A stretch of DNA of 64,000 nucleotides. It comes from Tanytarsus gracilentus (lineage: Eukaryota > Arthropoda > Insecta > Diptera > Chironomidae). The stretch covers positions 4,712,001 through 4,776,000 of the forward strand of contig JAXRKN010000036.1 of assembly GCA_038502055.1 (NCBI GenBank), written 5' to 3'. The notes under the pieces were generated by a model. It made no database searches. It was not told the origin of the DNA and saw only the letters and a program-made list of their open reading frames with translations. The translations under genes were made by a program, and so were the position numbers. Of this stretch, positions 29,001 through 41,090 are shown one piece after another. How positions within the stretch are numbered: the first letter of the stretch is position 1; each line of letters begins with the position of its first letter.

Positions 29001-30497
29001 GAAAATTTAAATTTTTCCTTAATTGTTTTAATCACTGATTTAATTTTTAAACATTTTGTTAAAATATTTTCAACTTATAACTTATCATCCCTTGAACTTT
29101 CTTCTTAAAAATTTTTATACATAATTAGTCAAGGAAGTAATCTAACAACTAATTAAGTATAGGTGATATTAATATAAAAGTGTGTTTGGTGTATTGAAGG
29201 TACAGGAATGAAGCTCGTTAACATTTTTTGCTCAGTTAATCTAAAAATAATCGCATTCATTAGAAATCTGGAATAAAATTAAAACTTCTATGTTTTATGT
29301 CATATGTTAATGACAGAATAAAAAAGCACATTTATGGATGCAACAAAAAAGTTTTCAATTTAGAAACTCGCAAAGGTTGTTCAGTATTTTTATTTTTTCA
29401 GTAATAAGTTATTTTTAATCTTTTATCGCAGTTCCAGTAACTCGTTAAACTGGTAAGATGGGTGCTACGAAAAAAAACGGATGAGCTCCCTGTGGAGCCT
29501 TTATAAATTGCACCGCCACTTTCACTTCCTAATTTTTCGACATACCATCCATCAACTGGTACTGAATATGTTGTCGTTTGTTAAATCTTGCCTTTCACAA
29601 TCTTTGTTTCATTTCCCCATTCGTCCGGACATCAATCGGGTACTGACTAATAGCATAGTTTGAATTAATTTTGACCAATTGATGGAATTAAATCAGAAAT
29701 GGAAAATTTATGTTACTAATCTAACCACAGCAAGATCAGAAATCCATCAAAAAATAGCAGATTTCTATGAATGCATCGCAATTAACGCAGTCAGTAAATG
29801 CCATTTCCATAAAAGTGAGTCGAAGTAATATCGAACTAAAAGAAAGTGAGATGGACCAATAAGAGTATCCGAGCATAAAAAAGTTGCTTTATCACTGTCA
29901 TGCACAGCTACACGTAGGCCATCTTCTGCATCAAATTTATCTACTGGGAATTCTCTTCATATCCTTTCAATATATCCTTGGGTAGTTAATTTTTTTAACA
30001 TCAATTTTTAATTACTCTTGACTGAAACCCCATTTTAAATTTAAATTTTTGTATATTGTACTGATTAAATTAATTGCTTTAAAAATTTATGTTGCTCTTA
30101 AAATATTTAATACTGAACAACCTCAGATAACGGTTAATAACTTTTTATTGCCAAAAACAGAAAGAGGAAAAAGATTAGAACGACAATGAAAGAAATGAAA
30201 ACGTTTTTTGCGCTTTTAAAAAGAATAAAAAAGAGAAAATTACTTGAACGACTTGAACCAACTCCGGAGTGTCGAACGAGCTCACCCTTACCTTTACCAC
30301 AGTGCCAACCACTTTTGCTCCAACCTGATTGCTTGTTGGCCTACTCGAGTTCTCTAATAAGTTGTCACGCTCGGAAAATGACTCCATTGGCAAAGCTTCG
30401 TTGCGCTGAGATCCTAATAAACGGTTCTTCATTTCATATAAGTAGGGACAACGTTGCATGTGATAATGACTCGATTGTTGAATGATTTTATGGCCAC
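20041..30497 (-). CDS. Otopetrin-family proton channel, gene 1
   Basis: Coding exons in transcript order: 30497-30292, 28397-28243, 24516-24331, 24057-23873, 23226-23033, 22212-22113, 22061-21901, 21843-21618, 21566-20236 and 20181-20041. Phases match at every junction. The first listed exon opens with an acceptor site, so a 5' exon is missing; its first ATG is at 30459 (948 aa from there). Otopetrins are multi-pass (12 TM) proton channels. TM1 and TM2 are in exon 24057-23873. A lysine-rich hydrophilic loop follows, then conserved segments HGSFFLRVGAIAFGIGSMIY, ARFGLMHVFATNICVW and the C-terminal IFHRFHSAVTLAEIWK block. A Ser/Thr-rich extracellular loop with runs of Thr and Pro precedes the second half. 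Donors and acceptors are canonical; the acceptor at 24516 is the weakest. An alternative short isoform could start at ATG 24497. Which fly Otop-like gene it matches (a, b or c) I cannot say. Confidence 0.9.
22614..22667 (-). CDS. Possible 54-nt cassette exon of otopetrin 1
   Basis: Between the exons ending at 23033 and starting at 22212 lies a 54-nt block bounded by AG upstream and a good GTGAGA donor. Both flanking junctions are phase 0, and the block reads open for 18 codons with no stop, so including it keeps the frame. It would add a very basic segment containing PKKKRD. The acceptor has a CTAAC branch-like word but a poor pyrimidine tract. It may be alternatively spliced or not an exon at all. 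Confidence 0.35.
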
Positions 30498-33400
30498 CTG
30501 TGAAATAGAAGCAATGTTGTGTGATGAAAATCATGAAACTTTAAAATATTGTTTTGTTGTTTAATGTTTGAAAAACTTTTCAAGTGCTTTGATTGTATTC
30601 AGTCAGAGAAAAAATAAAAAAATGTGTCGGAATTGCAAAAAATTTAAAATTTTTATAAAATTTAAATATATCCACTTTATTTTTACCAAAAAAATTTAAA
30701 ACTTTTAAATTTTTCTTCAACAAGTGCGTGTATCGATAGATTTGAAACTTGAAAATTCAAAGTGCAAACAAAAATCTCAAAAATTTGCAAGCTTTAGAAA
30801 AAATAATCAACATTAGATCATGAATAAGTGAATAACTCGTTGAATTGAAATACAAAGAAGTTTAAGCTATTAGGTTTGGCGTTTAGTTATTATTCAATTC
30901 TGTGGAGGCTTTAGAATGGACAATAAAATAAACGACATACTCTGAACGCTCATAGAATTTTTCTATTTCTAAAAATAAATTTAATTTATTTCAACGTGAT
31001 TATACTCCCAAAAAAATGTCTTTAATAGTTTGATCCATTTTCATTTCTTCGTAACTGTTTAACTTCAAGGTTACTGTCACACATTCAGCATGCGTCTGTT
31101 TTATATTTTCCGAACATCTGTTTGCTCATGGCTTATGTGGGTGTTTTGTGGCGGTGTAAAATTTAAAATCTAAACTGCACTAAATAATTTTTCGAGTGAT
31201 CTCTTTAGATAATGATTGACATGTCGAAGACAGTTAATGCATAAACATGGCAAATATGTAGAGCTCATAGCCTCAAGTAAAATAAACAAATCTTTTTCTC
31301 TTCTTCTTTCTTTCAAATAAACACACATTCATATATTGCCAGAAAAATAGTTTATTTTTTAATCAACACACAAGACGGAAATATTTTTTTGCTCGTTCGA
31401 TGAAATTGCTAATACTAATGTTAAAATAACTGACTGGAATAATAATTCACGATTAAAAATCGCTTTAATTATTAACATGGCTGAGTGATTCCTAAATTCT
31501 TTAAAGATTTATTTTTCCTATGTGAAAATAAATTTTACACCACAACCCAGCTAAGAAACATAAAATTCCCGGTCATAAAATGAAACTTTTTTGTTATGTT
31601 TAAAGACATGCATCAAATAAAAACTTGTTGAATGAACTCCGCGATTAGACGATTTTATGGATCATATGTGTTTTCATGATTTTATTTCCTGATAGCTTAA
31701 ATCTTTTGTAAATCAAATCTCCTTTTTGATGTTTCAATACGCATTTAATCCCATTTAGAGTGATGAGTGAAAAGAAAAATTTATTCATTCTTGAATGAAA
31801 TTCATGTCACAAGTTTTATGATGCTCGTAGTCAGTCTCACAATGAATTTTATTTTCAATTTACGATTTTAGGATAAATCTCAAGGGATACCAACCATATT
31901 CCTATTTTAATTTTTAAATAATTATTTATTAAATTTTTAAAATATTTTTTTAAAACTAATTTATTTAATTATTTTAAAATTTTTCAAACCAACCAAGTCG
32001 CTCCCACTTGAGAACTTTATAACAAAATAATTTTTCAATTTCACATTTACTCAATCATCTTGAAAAAGTGCTCTTTTTATAAACGATTCTATCTGACATG
32101 CAGATTCTTATTCGAGACAAATAAAAACATTTGAAGAACTTTTATTTCTTGAAAGTCACTTTTTGGAATTAATTTGAATAAGCTGAATTATTTATAGAAA
32201 GTTGTGCGAAGAACATTTACACTTTGCCGACAACTTTTGTAAGAAAAAAATTGAGTCATTATAATTTGTTTAAAATTAGCACAGAAATCTCAATTTGAAA
32301 ACATTATACAAGATTTTCCTAAATGACTTACAAAATATTTCTATTTCGATTAATTTTTTGCTGAATGATTTTTCATTCAATTTGACCCTCTACAGTTGTC
32401 AAAATTTAACAATTTAACAATTACTTTATCACACACACACCCGATAAATTCGATGATGTTTACGATTCAAAATTAGAGCAGCTACTAACATCGTAATTCC
32501 GAGAGTGAGAAATAATCCACAGAGAAAATGTTCGAGCATTGAACATTGTTGCTGAAAACAACTTTTTTTCTCTATCATCTTCTCTGCTACAAGCCTGGTT
32601 ACACTCGGTGAGAAAATATTTCTCCTTAATGCATTTCTCTGAATTGCTGGAAGGAGGATAAAAAAGTGCAACATTGGACAATTCACTAATTAAAATCCGA
32701 CTTCCATCCAGGATGATTAAAATATAAAGAGCAAACAATGTGATGCTTTAAAAATAGAATAAACTTCAGACATCTGCAAACCTTCTCAAATAAAATCTGT
32801 GTGTGGCGGAAAATTTTCATGTTTTCCTCATTTTTCACTCTCACGATCTGATCGAATTTTCCTATTCTCACACTCAAATCATTAAAATTTAAAGCCATGA
32901 CATTATTCTATGAGAGCTTTTTATCAATTTTTTGTCACCATCAGCAACAACATTGTACTATTTTTTGCATGTTAACATCATAGTGTCAAAAACTGCATAA
33001 CAATAAATTGATGAACTTGACTCAAAACAATTTTTTTAAATGAGTGGTTTGAAAGTGATATTCATCGAAAATGGAAGTAGAAAATCGATTGCACTAGACA
33101 AGTTCGACAACCCAATAGGCATAGTTTAAATTGGGATCGAGTAGACAATTTTTAGATTTCATTTGTAGACAATTTATATAAGAATCAAAAGAGATTGCAG
33201 ATAATCGCATTTTTCATCTCAAGAGAATCGATTGGTAGAGTGAGAAAATTGAGAAGATAGATGATGTTGTTAAACATTTTATAGCGACAAATTCATTTTT
33301 GTAAAATTTGAGACAGCTAGGAAAGATTGTAAACCACTCAATTTTAAGTGCTCTACCATTGTATAAATTTGTTAAATATGCCCTTAAAATGTTTGAGCTT

Positions 33401-34631
33401 TTATTAACGTTTTTTGAAGTTTACCCTTAAAACTATTTCACTCCTTCGAGTGTTAAAGCACACAAAATATTGCCTATAATTATAATAATTGCTTCACTAC
33501 ACTCGCGTTAAGTTAATGTTTTTTTCCATGCGGGAGCAAAAGGAAACTCGCTTGTTATCATAGTGAATAAACTCTGCCCATCGGTAAAAATTTAACATTT
33601 TTATTCGATTTCGTTTTCTAATGCGATTGAACGTCTCGTAGGAACATTGATGCAAACTCTGACAACACGCTATCAAAATCAACAAAATTTAACTTGTCTT
33701 TGATGTTTCGTGAAATCTGAAAATTGAAATTTTTTCAACTTGGTATTGCAAGTAAATTCATTCTAAAGAATGAGCAATTTATTTCGTGTTCTTAAAAATC
33801 AATAAATTTTCTATTCACGCAAACACTTTGCTATTGACATGCCCATATTTATTCTCTGATCATCCCTAAAATTTAATTTGATACTTTTTTCGTGCACAAA
33901 AATACAGATAGCAATGTACAAAAAAGCTTGGTAAGTAGTAAACTGATAACGTAATGAGGTGGATTGGGTAAATGGTGGAATGCGAGTAAAATACGCACAA
34001 GTGATTTTGTACAAATATTCAAGTTTAAACTTTAAAGGAAACAAAAGGATTTCACAAAAACTTTTAAAGCGTGAAAATGATTACTCAATATTTACTGATT
34101 CGATAAATAATTTAGACTTTAAAATTAATTTAACCATAAAAGTTTAAAATTTTAAGCTCGAGAAAAAAATTAAACTAGTCGAGCAATAGAAGTAAAATTG
34201 CGCTTTGAAACCTTTGGCAAGAAATATTTTATCAAAAATCTTATCAAACTAAGAAAACAATTTGAGGTTCGAACCATTAACTTTAAGAGAGTTTTTTTGT
34301 TATCAAAAAGTCAAGTGGATGATTAATTAATTTATTGCTTTTATGTGGTAAAAATTGATATTAATACATTTGTTGCTAGGTCAAGGATAGTAGGAACTTT
34401 TTAAAAAAGTTATAGTTTAATTCAAGAATAGCTATAGAGAGAAAAATAAATAAATTTTGTTACAAAGGTTTTATTCTTTTGTTTCAGTTTTAATAAAGGG
34501 ACAACTCCGTCATATGAAATTTTTAACATAAACTATTTCTTTCCTGACATGCAGACTTCATGCCTTTTTCATACCTTAGTCACAATCACAATGATATCTA
34601 ATCTTATTTCCTGATGATAATAAAAACCTGA
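30498..34631. other. Region upstream of otopetrin 1, no firm gene
   Basis: The missing first exon and promoter of otopetrin 1 should lie here or beyond, but I could not find an exon with a matching phase-1 donor. A doubtful minus-strand coding-like block lies at 32429-32898. Otherwise the sequence is AT-rich with a short CA run near 32432. Confidence 0.4.
32429..32898 (-). pseudogene. Unidentified membrane-protein-like minus-strand block
   Basis: Three overlapping minus-strand frames each look partly coding. From ATG 32898 a 70-codon frame begins with a charged amphipathic stretch. The next frame has a hydrophobic run (LFALYILIIL). The third ends in another hydrophobic run (FLTLGITMLVAALIL) followed by basic residues and a stop at 32429. 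They would join if there were a small intron or a slip at the run of six T near 32662. I do not recognise a family; it could be a decayed receptor exon or chance. Confidence 0.2.
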
Positions 34632-34634
34632 GCA

Positions 34635-34669
34635 TTTAAAGGTTCACTTTTAGAAAAAAAAATTCAGTT
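34635..34669 (+). promoter_or_regulatory. TATA-like box and Initiator of LRR gene A
   Basis: TTTAAA at 34635-34640 is followed by TTCAGTTT with its A at 34666, exactly 31 bases downstream, the usual TATA-to-Inr spacing. It predicts a 26-base leader before the ATG at 34692. Confidence 0.5.
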
Positions 34670-34691
34670 TAAGTTAAGCATCAGCTTAAGC

Positions 34692-36488
34692 ATGGAGCTA
34701 AAATTTTTAGTAGTCGTTTTATTATCAGTCGCTTTTGCATCTGCCCAGAATGTAACAGAATCAAGTTTAACTTGTAATTATGCAGAGACAGCAGTTGGAT
34801 ATGTTTGTAATCTTCGATTCAATAATTCTCTCGGTCTTGACGATTGGACAACAATTGATGGAGTTCATCTCGATGGAATGACTAATGCTGATGTTGTCGC
34901 AATTTTAAGCACTTCAGGCCGAACACTAAATGTTCCACAAATTGTCTGCAATCTATTTTCAAATCTCGAGTACTTTGATTTGACAAATTTGGGCATCAAT
35001 ACAGTCAGTGCCAATTCATTTAGTGCGTGCTCGCGTCTTAGATGGTTGAGACTTTGGAATAATCAGATCTGGCAACTCCCTTCAAATGTATTTGCCAACA
35101 ATGCTGCTTTAACTTATTTGGATTTGGATAGTAATTGGTTGAGTGAAATTCCTACTGGACTTTTCACTCCTCTGATCAATCTTGAGACTTTGGAATTGGC
35201 CAATAACTTCTTAAACGTGATTCCAAACGATGCTTTTGCCACATTAGGTTAGTTTTATTTTTGATTTTGTAGCTGACTTTAATTGTTTTATTTTTTTAGG
35301 AAACCTCACTGTGTTTTTACTAAATAACTGTGGATTGACCACCCTTAATCCCGCATGGTTTGCTTCGCTCACCAGACTTGAACAACTTAATCTTTACTAC
35401 AATTATTTCACAACCATTCCAAGTGGAGTTTTTGACAGTCAATCAAATCTTTTAATTCTTGATTTATCCTACAATCTTGCCGGTGGACTTCGTGAAATTA
35501 ACCCGAACGCATTTAGAGCTCTTGTGAATCTTCGTCAGCTTAACTTAAATAGCGCTGGAATTCGTGACTTAGACCCAGCATGGTTTGATACAACAACAAG
35601 GTTGAATTATCTATACATGAATTTCAATAGACTCCAGGAACTTCCACCACGATCTTTCCAAAACCTTGGCGAGCTTCGCTCACTCAGTCTTTGGAATAAT
35701 CAACTCAAAATTGTTAGAAGAAATGCGTTTGGATTTATTGGAAATCTTTCATTACTTGATTTGGAGCAAAACGGACTTAATGCAATTGATGAGAGAATTT
35801 TCGAAGATGCAATTGAATTGAGGACGCTTTACTTGAGCCAAAATGTTTGCGCAAGTGGAAGTTTCTTCGACTTTTTGAATAATCGACAAGCTTTTATGCA
35901 GAGACTTAGAAACTGTTTCTGTAACTTTTTGCACTATGTTGGTGAGTTGAAGAGAATTAAATTTATATATTTTTTTTAAACATTTTACTTTTTATGTTCA
36001 GAAATTGTTACTGGTGACGAATTTGTTATCTTTAGAGCTTTTGAACCTGGTTTAGCTATCAGAGTTAATGGCACTCAAAATATAGCAATCACTCTCATGC
36101 CAGTTCCATTCATTGCGACACCGAGAGTTTCAATTCTCTTCGGTATTGATAATGGAACAAGATCAGCGATTCGAGTTGATGGACAGGATGATGTTGTTTC
36201 TGCAATCACACCAAATATTCTGGAACCTAACAGATGGAATGATTTTAGAATTGTTTGGGCAAATTGGATGATTTTGGTCTTTAGAGAACAACAGACTTTT
36301 CCATTTTTAGTTTGGAACATGCAGCAATTTTATCCATTTTCTCACTATGCTGTTAGATCCCCGTAAGTTTAAAATATTGCGTTCCATCTTGCAAAGTTGT
36401 AAAACTAATTTTTTTTATCAATAGGCAAAGTCAAGCATCATGGAATATTCAGCCACTAGAACTTCCTTTAGATACAGACACATGCTGA
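34692..36488 (+). CDS. Secreted LRR protein with Methyltransf_FA domain, gene A
   Basis: Exons 34692-35247, 35300-35941, 36002-36362 and 36425-36488 give a 540-residue product; all introns are 52-62 bases with GT-AG ends. The N-terminus (MELKFLVVVLLSVAFASAQ) is a signal peptide. Roughly eleven leucine-rich repeats of about 24 residues fill residues 85-390, with the pattern LxxLxLxxNxL and FxxL. A cysteine-bearing cap comes before and after (NVCAS, RNCFCN). Residues from about 402 to 535 form a second domain with IATPRVSILFGIDNGTRSAI, VSAITPNILEP and W-x-I-QP at its end. This matches the farnesoic acid O-methyltransferase-like domain (Pfam Methyltransf_FA), which is found in many arthropod extracellular proteins and is not a proven methyltransferase there. 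No TM segment or GPI signal is obvious. I infer an extracellular recognition or binding role. Confidence 0.92.
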
Positions 36489-36522
36489 TAACTGTGTTAT
36501 CAAAATTTATACTAAGATAAAG

Positions 36523-36528
36523 AATAAA
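36523..36528 (+). terminator. Poly(A) signal of LRR gene A
   Basis: AATAAA lies 35 bases after the stop codon at 36488, a suitable distance for a compact 3' end. Confidence 0.5.
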
Positions 36529-37053
36529 GATTTTTAATTTCATTATGAAATTTTCAGATTACTCAATAGTCAGTGTTATCAGTTATAATTTTTTATTGAT
36601 TAATTGTTTCATAATAAGGTACAAATTCAATTCTTAATCAGTATAGACGCATTTATTGTTTCTTCTTTTTTATTGCTTGCAAGCAATGAATAAAAAACTT
36701 AGATTTACGACCTTTGAAAATTTTCACCTCAAAAATCAGGAACTACAGATTATGTGATGAAATTAATGGCTTCATTTCGATCAACGTAAATTATTGAAAA
36801 ATCCCAGAAAAATTGTTTCTCAGTAAAGATTTAAAATAAATTCAAACACTTAATTGAGATTTAAAAATGGGATTTTTGCGAAAACGGAAATTAAACTTCA
36901 CTTTTTGACTATTTGGTGGTTTTTTTAAATTGGCAATCTCAAAACCACTTTTGAAGATAACAAATTTGATTAGTACAGCGATAAAAGTGATATTTTACTG
37001 TACTGTAGACCTAAAATTTCTTCCAGTTTTAATTTAATTTTCAAAGCATCAAA

Positions 37054-38879
37054 ATGGGATTAAAATTGTTAATATTTTATGCAGTTTTGGGACTTGTGAG
37101 AGGACAAGAAACAACAACGACAATCGGAACGACTACATCTCCTGGTAACTAAATGCTTGATAATTCGGTTTTATTTATTAATTATGTTTTTTTACAGTTC
37201 CACCCACAAGTGCAACATGCACGTACGTGGACATAGGAATTGACTACATCTGTTATCTTGACATCAACAATCCAAATGGTGAGGAAATTCAAATAATCGG
37301 TGGTGCTCATACTGAAAATCGAACTGATGCTGATGTCACTTACGTTTATCGCATTAGTGGGATTTCTACAATCATTCCATCATCTATTTGCACCCAGTTT
37401 CCAAACACTATTAGCCTCGATTTGACTAACATGGGACTACAGACTGTAGGAGAAAATTCACTTTCTGGTTGTGTGAATTTGAATTTTTTTAGAATTTGGA
37501 TCAATCAAGTAACATCGTTGCCTCAAAATTTGTTTGCGAACACACCAAACATTACCTACATTGATATCGATAGCAACCAACTTACAACTCTTCCCGAAAA
37601 TTTGTTTTTACCGCTTTTGAACTTAAATACACTTGAAATCAGAAATAATCCTTATGAAAGTATTCCCGGTGGAATTTTCAGGTCTCAAGCTAACTTAGGA
37701 ATACTAATCATGGACGGATGCAGAATTACAAACCAAAATTTCAACCCTTTATGGTTTCAACCATTAATAAGTCTCCAAACTCTTTATCTTGGCAATAATC
37801 TTTTTACGTCCGCTCAACCAACTCTCTTTGCAAATCTTCCAAGACTATTAGCACTTGAGTTTAGTGGAAATACACAAATACAAGAAATTCAAGGCGACGC
37901 ATTTAGTTTGCTACCAACTTTAATGTCTTTGTACCTTCAAAGTAACCGGATTGTGAACGTTAATCCTGCTTGGTTTGCCAATCTGACAAATTTGCAATCA
38001 GTTTATCTCAACTTTAACTTGATCGAAGAATTGCCAGATGGAGTTTTTGCTGGAATTCAAAATCTTTATGGTCTTGGTCTCTGGGGTAACCAACTCAAGA
38101 CGCTTTCGCGATCTAACTTTGGAAATTTGAATAACCTTTATTATATGGACCTTGATCAGAATGTCATTAACGCTTTAGACAGAAGAATTTTTGAGGATGC
38201 GGCAAATTCACTCTTTATTCTTTACTTTTGGGCTAATATTTGTGCGTCCGGATACTTTTTTGATTTTGTTGCAAATAGGCAACAAAATATGTTGCGACTT
38301 GAGAGATGCTTTAGAAATTTTGAGTTCATGGTTGGTAAGTTCAAACATTTTTAAAAGTTACTTTTAGAAATTAACATATTTTTCTTTGCAGACACAACAA
38401 CTGAAGGTGGAGACAATTATCGATTCTATCGGTTCCCAGAACCAGGCATTTTTGCACGTGTGATTGCACCCAATGATGTTCACATTTCTCTCAATCCCGT
38501 TAACTTTGAAGCTGTACCACGCATTGAAATCTTAATCGGAACGGCCAACAATACAAGATCAGTTATTCGTAGAAATGGAAGTGAAAATGTTGTTGACATT
38601 TCAACTCCTGGAATATTAGATAGTGGATCATGGAGTGGATTTAGAATTGTCTTTGTCAACTGGATGGTTTTGGTCTTCAAAGAGGGTGACGTATTTCCTT
38701 TTATGGGATACAACATGCAAGAATTTTATCCAATGACATTTTATGGAATTAGAACACCGTAAGTCAAAAATTAAATTCGAAAAAATTTAAATCTTAAAAT
38801 TTTTTTTTCCAACAGTGGAAATATCGTTCCTTGGACAATTCAGCCGCTTGATATGGAAGCAGATCCATTGAAAAATTAA
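37054..38879 (+). CDS. Secreted LRR protein with Methyltransf_FA domain, gene B
   Basis: Exons 37054-37144, 37198-38334, 38392-38758 and 38816-38879 give 552 residues. It begins 566 bases after gene A and is its tandem paralogue. Exon 1 encodes the signal peptide (MGLKLLIFYAVLGLVRG) and a Thr-rich linker. The LRR region resembles gene A repeat by repeat, for example NPAWFANLTNLQSVYLNFNL against the NPAWFASLTRLEQLNLYYNY of gene A. It is followed by the same cysteine cap (NICASGYFFDF). The C-terminal domain carries the family hallmarks more plainly than gene A: RIEILIGTANNTRSVIRRNG, STPGILDSGSW, GFRIVFVNWMVLVFKEG and a final PWTIQPL. The last two introns fall at the same place and phase as in gene A. 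Function is not known; an extracellular binding role is inference. Confidence 0.92.
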
Positions 38880-39087
38880 ATTTGTACAATCTAATCATTT
38901 GAATGTTGCTATTAAAAAGTGGTAATTCCAAATTGATTAGACAAAAAAAGTTGGTTTTAATCTTATTTTACATTTAAGTGAATTTTCAACTGCTTTACGA
39001 CAAAAAATGAAAATATACTTGAATTTGTGTAAAATTTTCTACAAAAAATGCACAAGCATGTTTTAACGTACAATGAAATCGAAAGGA

Positions 39088-39093
39088 AATAAA
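39088..39093 (+). terminator. Possible poly(A) signal of LRR gene B
   Basis: AATAAA about 210 bases after the gene B stop codon, the first clear one downstream. Confidence 0.35.
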
Positions 39094-40603
39094 AAGGGAT
39101 TCATAAAATGGTTTTCTATTTCCTCATCGAGCCAAAGTTTTTCTTTTCAAAGCAAAAGTAAACGACGCAATTCGGTGTTTTATGGTGGTGGTAAAGTATT
39201 GAAAATCGCTGTAATAGCAAACGACAGGCAATGAAAAATTCATGAAAATACAAAAAATACAAATTGAACGATTTTTTTTGGTAATGTAATTATCTTAGTC
39301 ACTGTTTTAGAACGCTGTTTTTTATGGTCAATGTATTGACTCAAAAAATTATTTTAAAAAAGGTGAAATTTAAAACAACGATATACCTTATTTACTTTGA
39401 TTAATTCTACTACCGTCTTTTCAAATCAGACTGTTGAACGACCACGATTTTTAATGATGATATCTCTAAATAAAAATAGAAACATAAATTTCACATGCAC
39501 ATCATTATGTTTATTAGCATAACAAAAGATTCAATGCGGAAGTACGAGAAATTTTTTCTGAACAAATTTCCGAATAAAATTATTATTATAGCATTTCTTC
39601 AGGGGAGCATTTGGCAATGAAATTGCTTAATTTGTTATTCAAAAAAAATGTTTGGAATTATTTTTATTATAAACCCTAAACTAATACTCTGGAAGTAAAA
39701 TGTGCTTCTCTTTCATTTACTTTTCGCATCACTTCTTTGAGCCATGCAATGACCACATTAAAAATTATGTGTCGTGATAAAATTTTATTCAATCATGGTG
39801 TGTGAAAAGTGTAAAAGGTACGGTAAAAAAATTAAACACAAAAAAGTTTTCCACATTCGTATGCGGCATAAAAGAAAACACTCGAGTAATGCCGTTACCC
39901 TGGCAACCACCTGTTAAAACAAATTTTCCCTCTTTTTCTATATCATCAACAACTACCGTCATCCGTACATCATTTTCATCTTTACAATACGATATGACTC
40001 ACTCATAATTTTCATCTCGACGAGGAAAATTTCATGAAAGAAATTTTATGAGTAAAAAGTAGGGTAATGCTTTTAAAAATATGCATAAAAAGACGAAATT
40101 TTTGGAGAGTGCGTCGACCTCTTCATTTACTTTTTGCAGCAACAAGAGTGGGAGAAAAAAACTGCAAGTAACATTCGCTTGAATTTAAATAACAAGTGTC
40201 ATTTTTCCCGAGTTCATTTCCTTCTTTGTGGCGCAACTCCATATAATCATTGCTTATAACCCCAATCAATGTATAATAATGCTTATTAATTTTAATGTCT
40301 AGCCTACGAAAAAATAAAGTGCATTTTTATCACGATTATTTAAGATTTTATAGTTTTACGACATGCAAAGCGCATTTGTTGCTCCTGTTCAATGTAATTT
40401 TTGTTAGCTTTTCTGTCTTATCGTGTGATATAAGGGAAATTCCACCAGAGAAAAAAAATACATTTTGTCAATTTTAAAGAAAATATTCTATACAGAGAGG
40501 AAAACAAATTTTACAGTAAAATTCCTCTTAAAAATATCTAAAATACGTGTCTTTTTGTTTTTCGATCAGACTTTCCGTTCTCGAGATATTTCAATTTTTG
40601 TGA

Positions 40604-40818
40604 GCGTTTGAGGGAGGACATTTGTGGAATTTTCATCATTTTTTTTAAAGAAAAATTAATTTAAATTCAATCAAGAACTTTATGGAAAAACTAAAACCCA
40701 CGTTTTTTTCATTACTTTATGCTCTACAACTTTTGTCAGAAGTCATATGTTGTTAACCTCGCCATTTATGAGATATTTTAATGTTTTTGTGAACAAGAAA
40801 ATGTCCTCCCTCAAACGC
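40604..40818. repeat. 20-bp perfect inverted repeat
   Basis: GCGTTTGAGGGAGGACATTT at 40604-40623 is exactly complemented at 40799-40818, spacer 175 bases. Just before each arm is a loosely direct-repeated stretch (GAGATATTTCAATTTTTGTG and GAGATATTTTAATGTTTTTG), so the block has both inverted and direct symmetry. It is likely part of an old mobile element. Confidence 0.7.
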
Positions 40819-40984
40819 TTTTTTAAATTTTTCAAAACCGTTAAAAAATGACAAAGAAAAAAAATTATCTTGAAAAAAATATTTATGCATTTTCAAAATA
40901 AATGTTTCTGAAGCATTTTTAGCGTAATTTTGCATGCAATACGATGTGAATCGACTAGAATTGATGATTTTTAAGTTATATCCA

Positions 40985-41090
40985 TTATGGTCGACCAGGA
41001 GTGCCACTAATGTCCATTTTTCGAAACTATGGCTTCATGTATGTCGTTGAACTCGTCATTGGACTAGAAATTGATCGAGAATTGTCATTG
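40985..41090 (-). repeat. Stand-alone fragment of the minisatellite element interior
   Basis: The words GGAGTGCCACTAATGTCC, ATGGCTTCATGTA and GTTGAACTCGT in this stretch match the unit of about 130-150 bp found three times in element copy 2 (52090-52500) and in copy 3 (61670-61960). The terminal sequences of the element are not present here. The fragment directly follows the inverted-repeat block, so the unit can move or persist without the ends. Confidence 0.65.
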
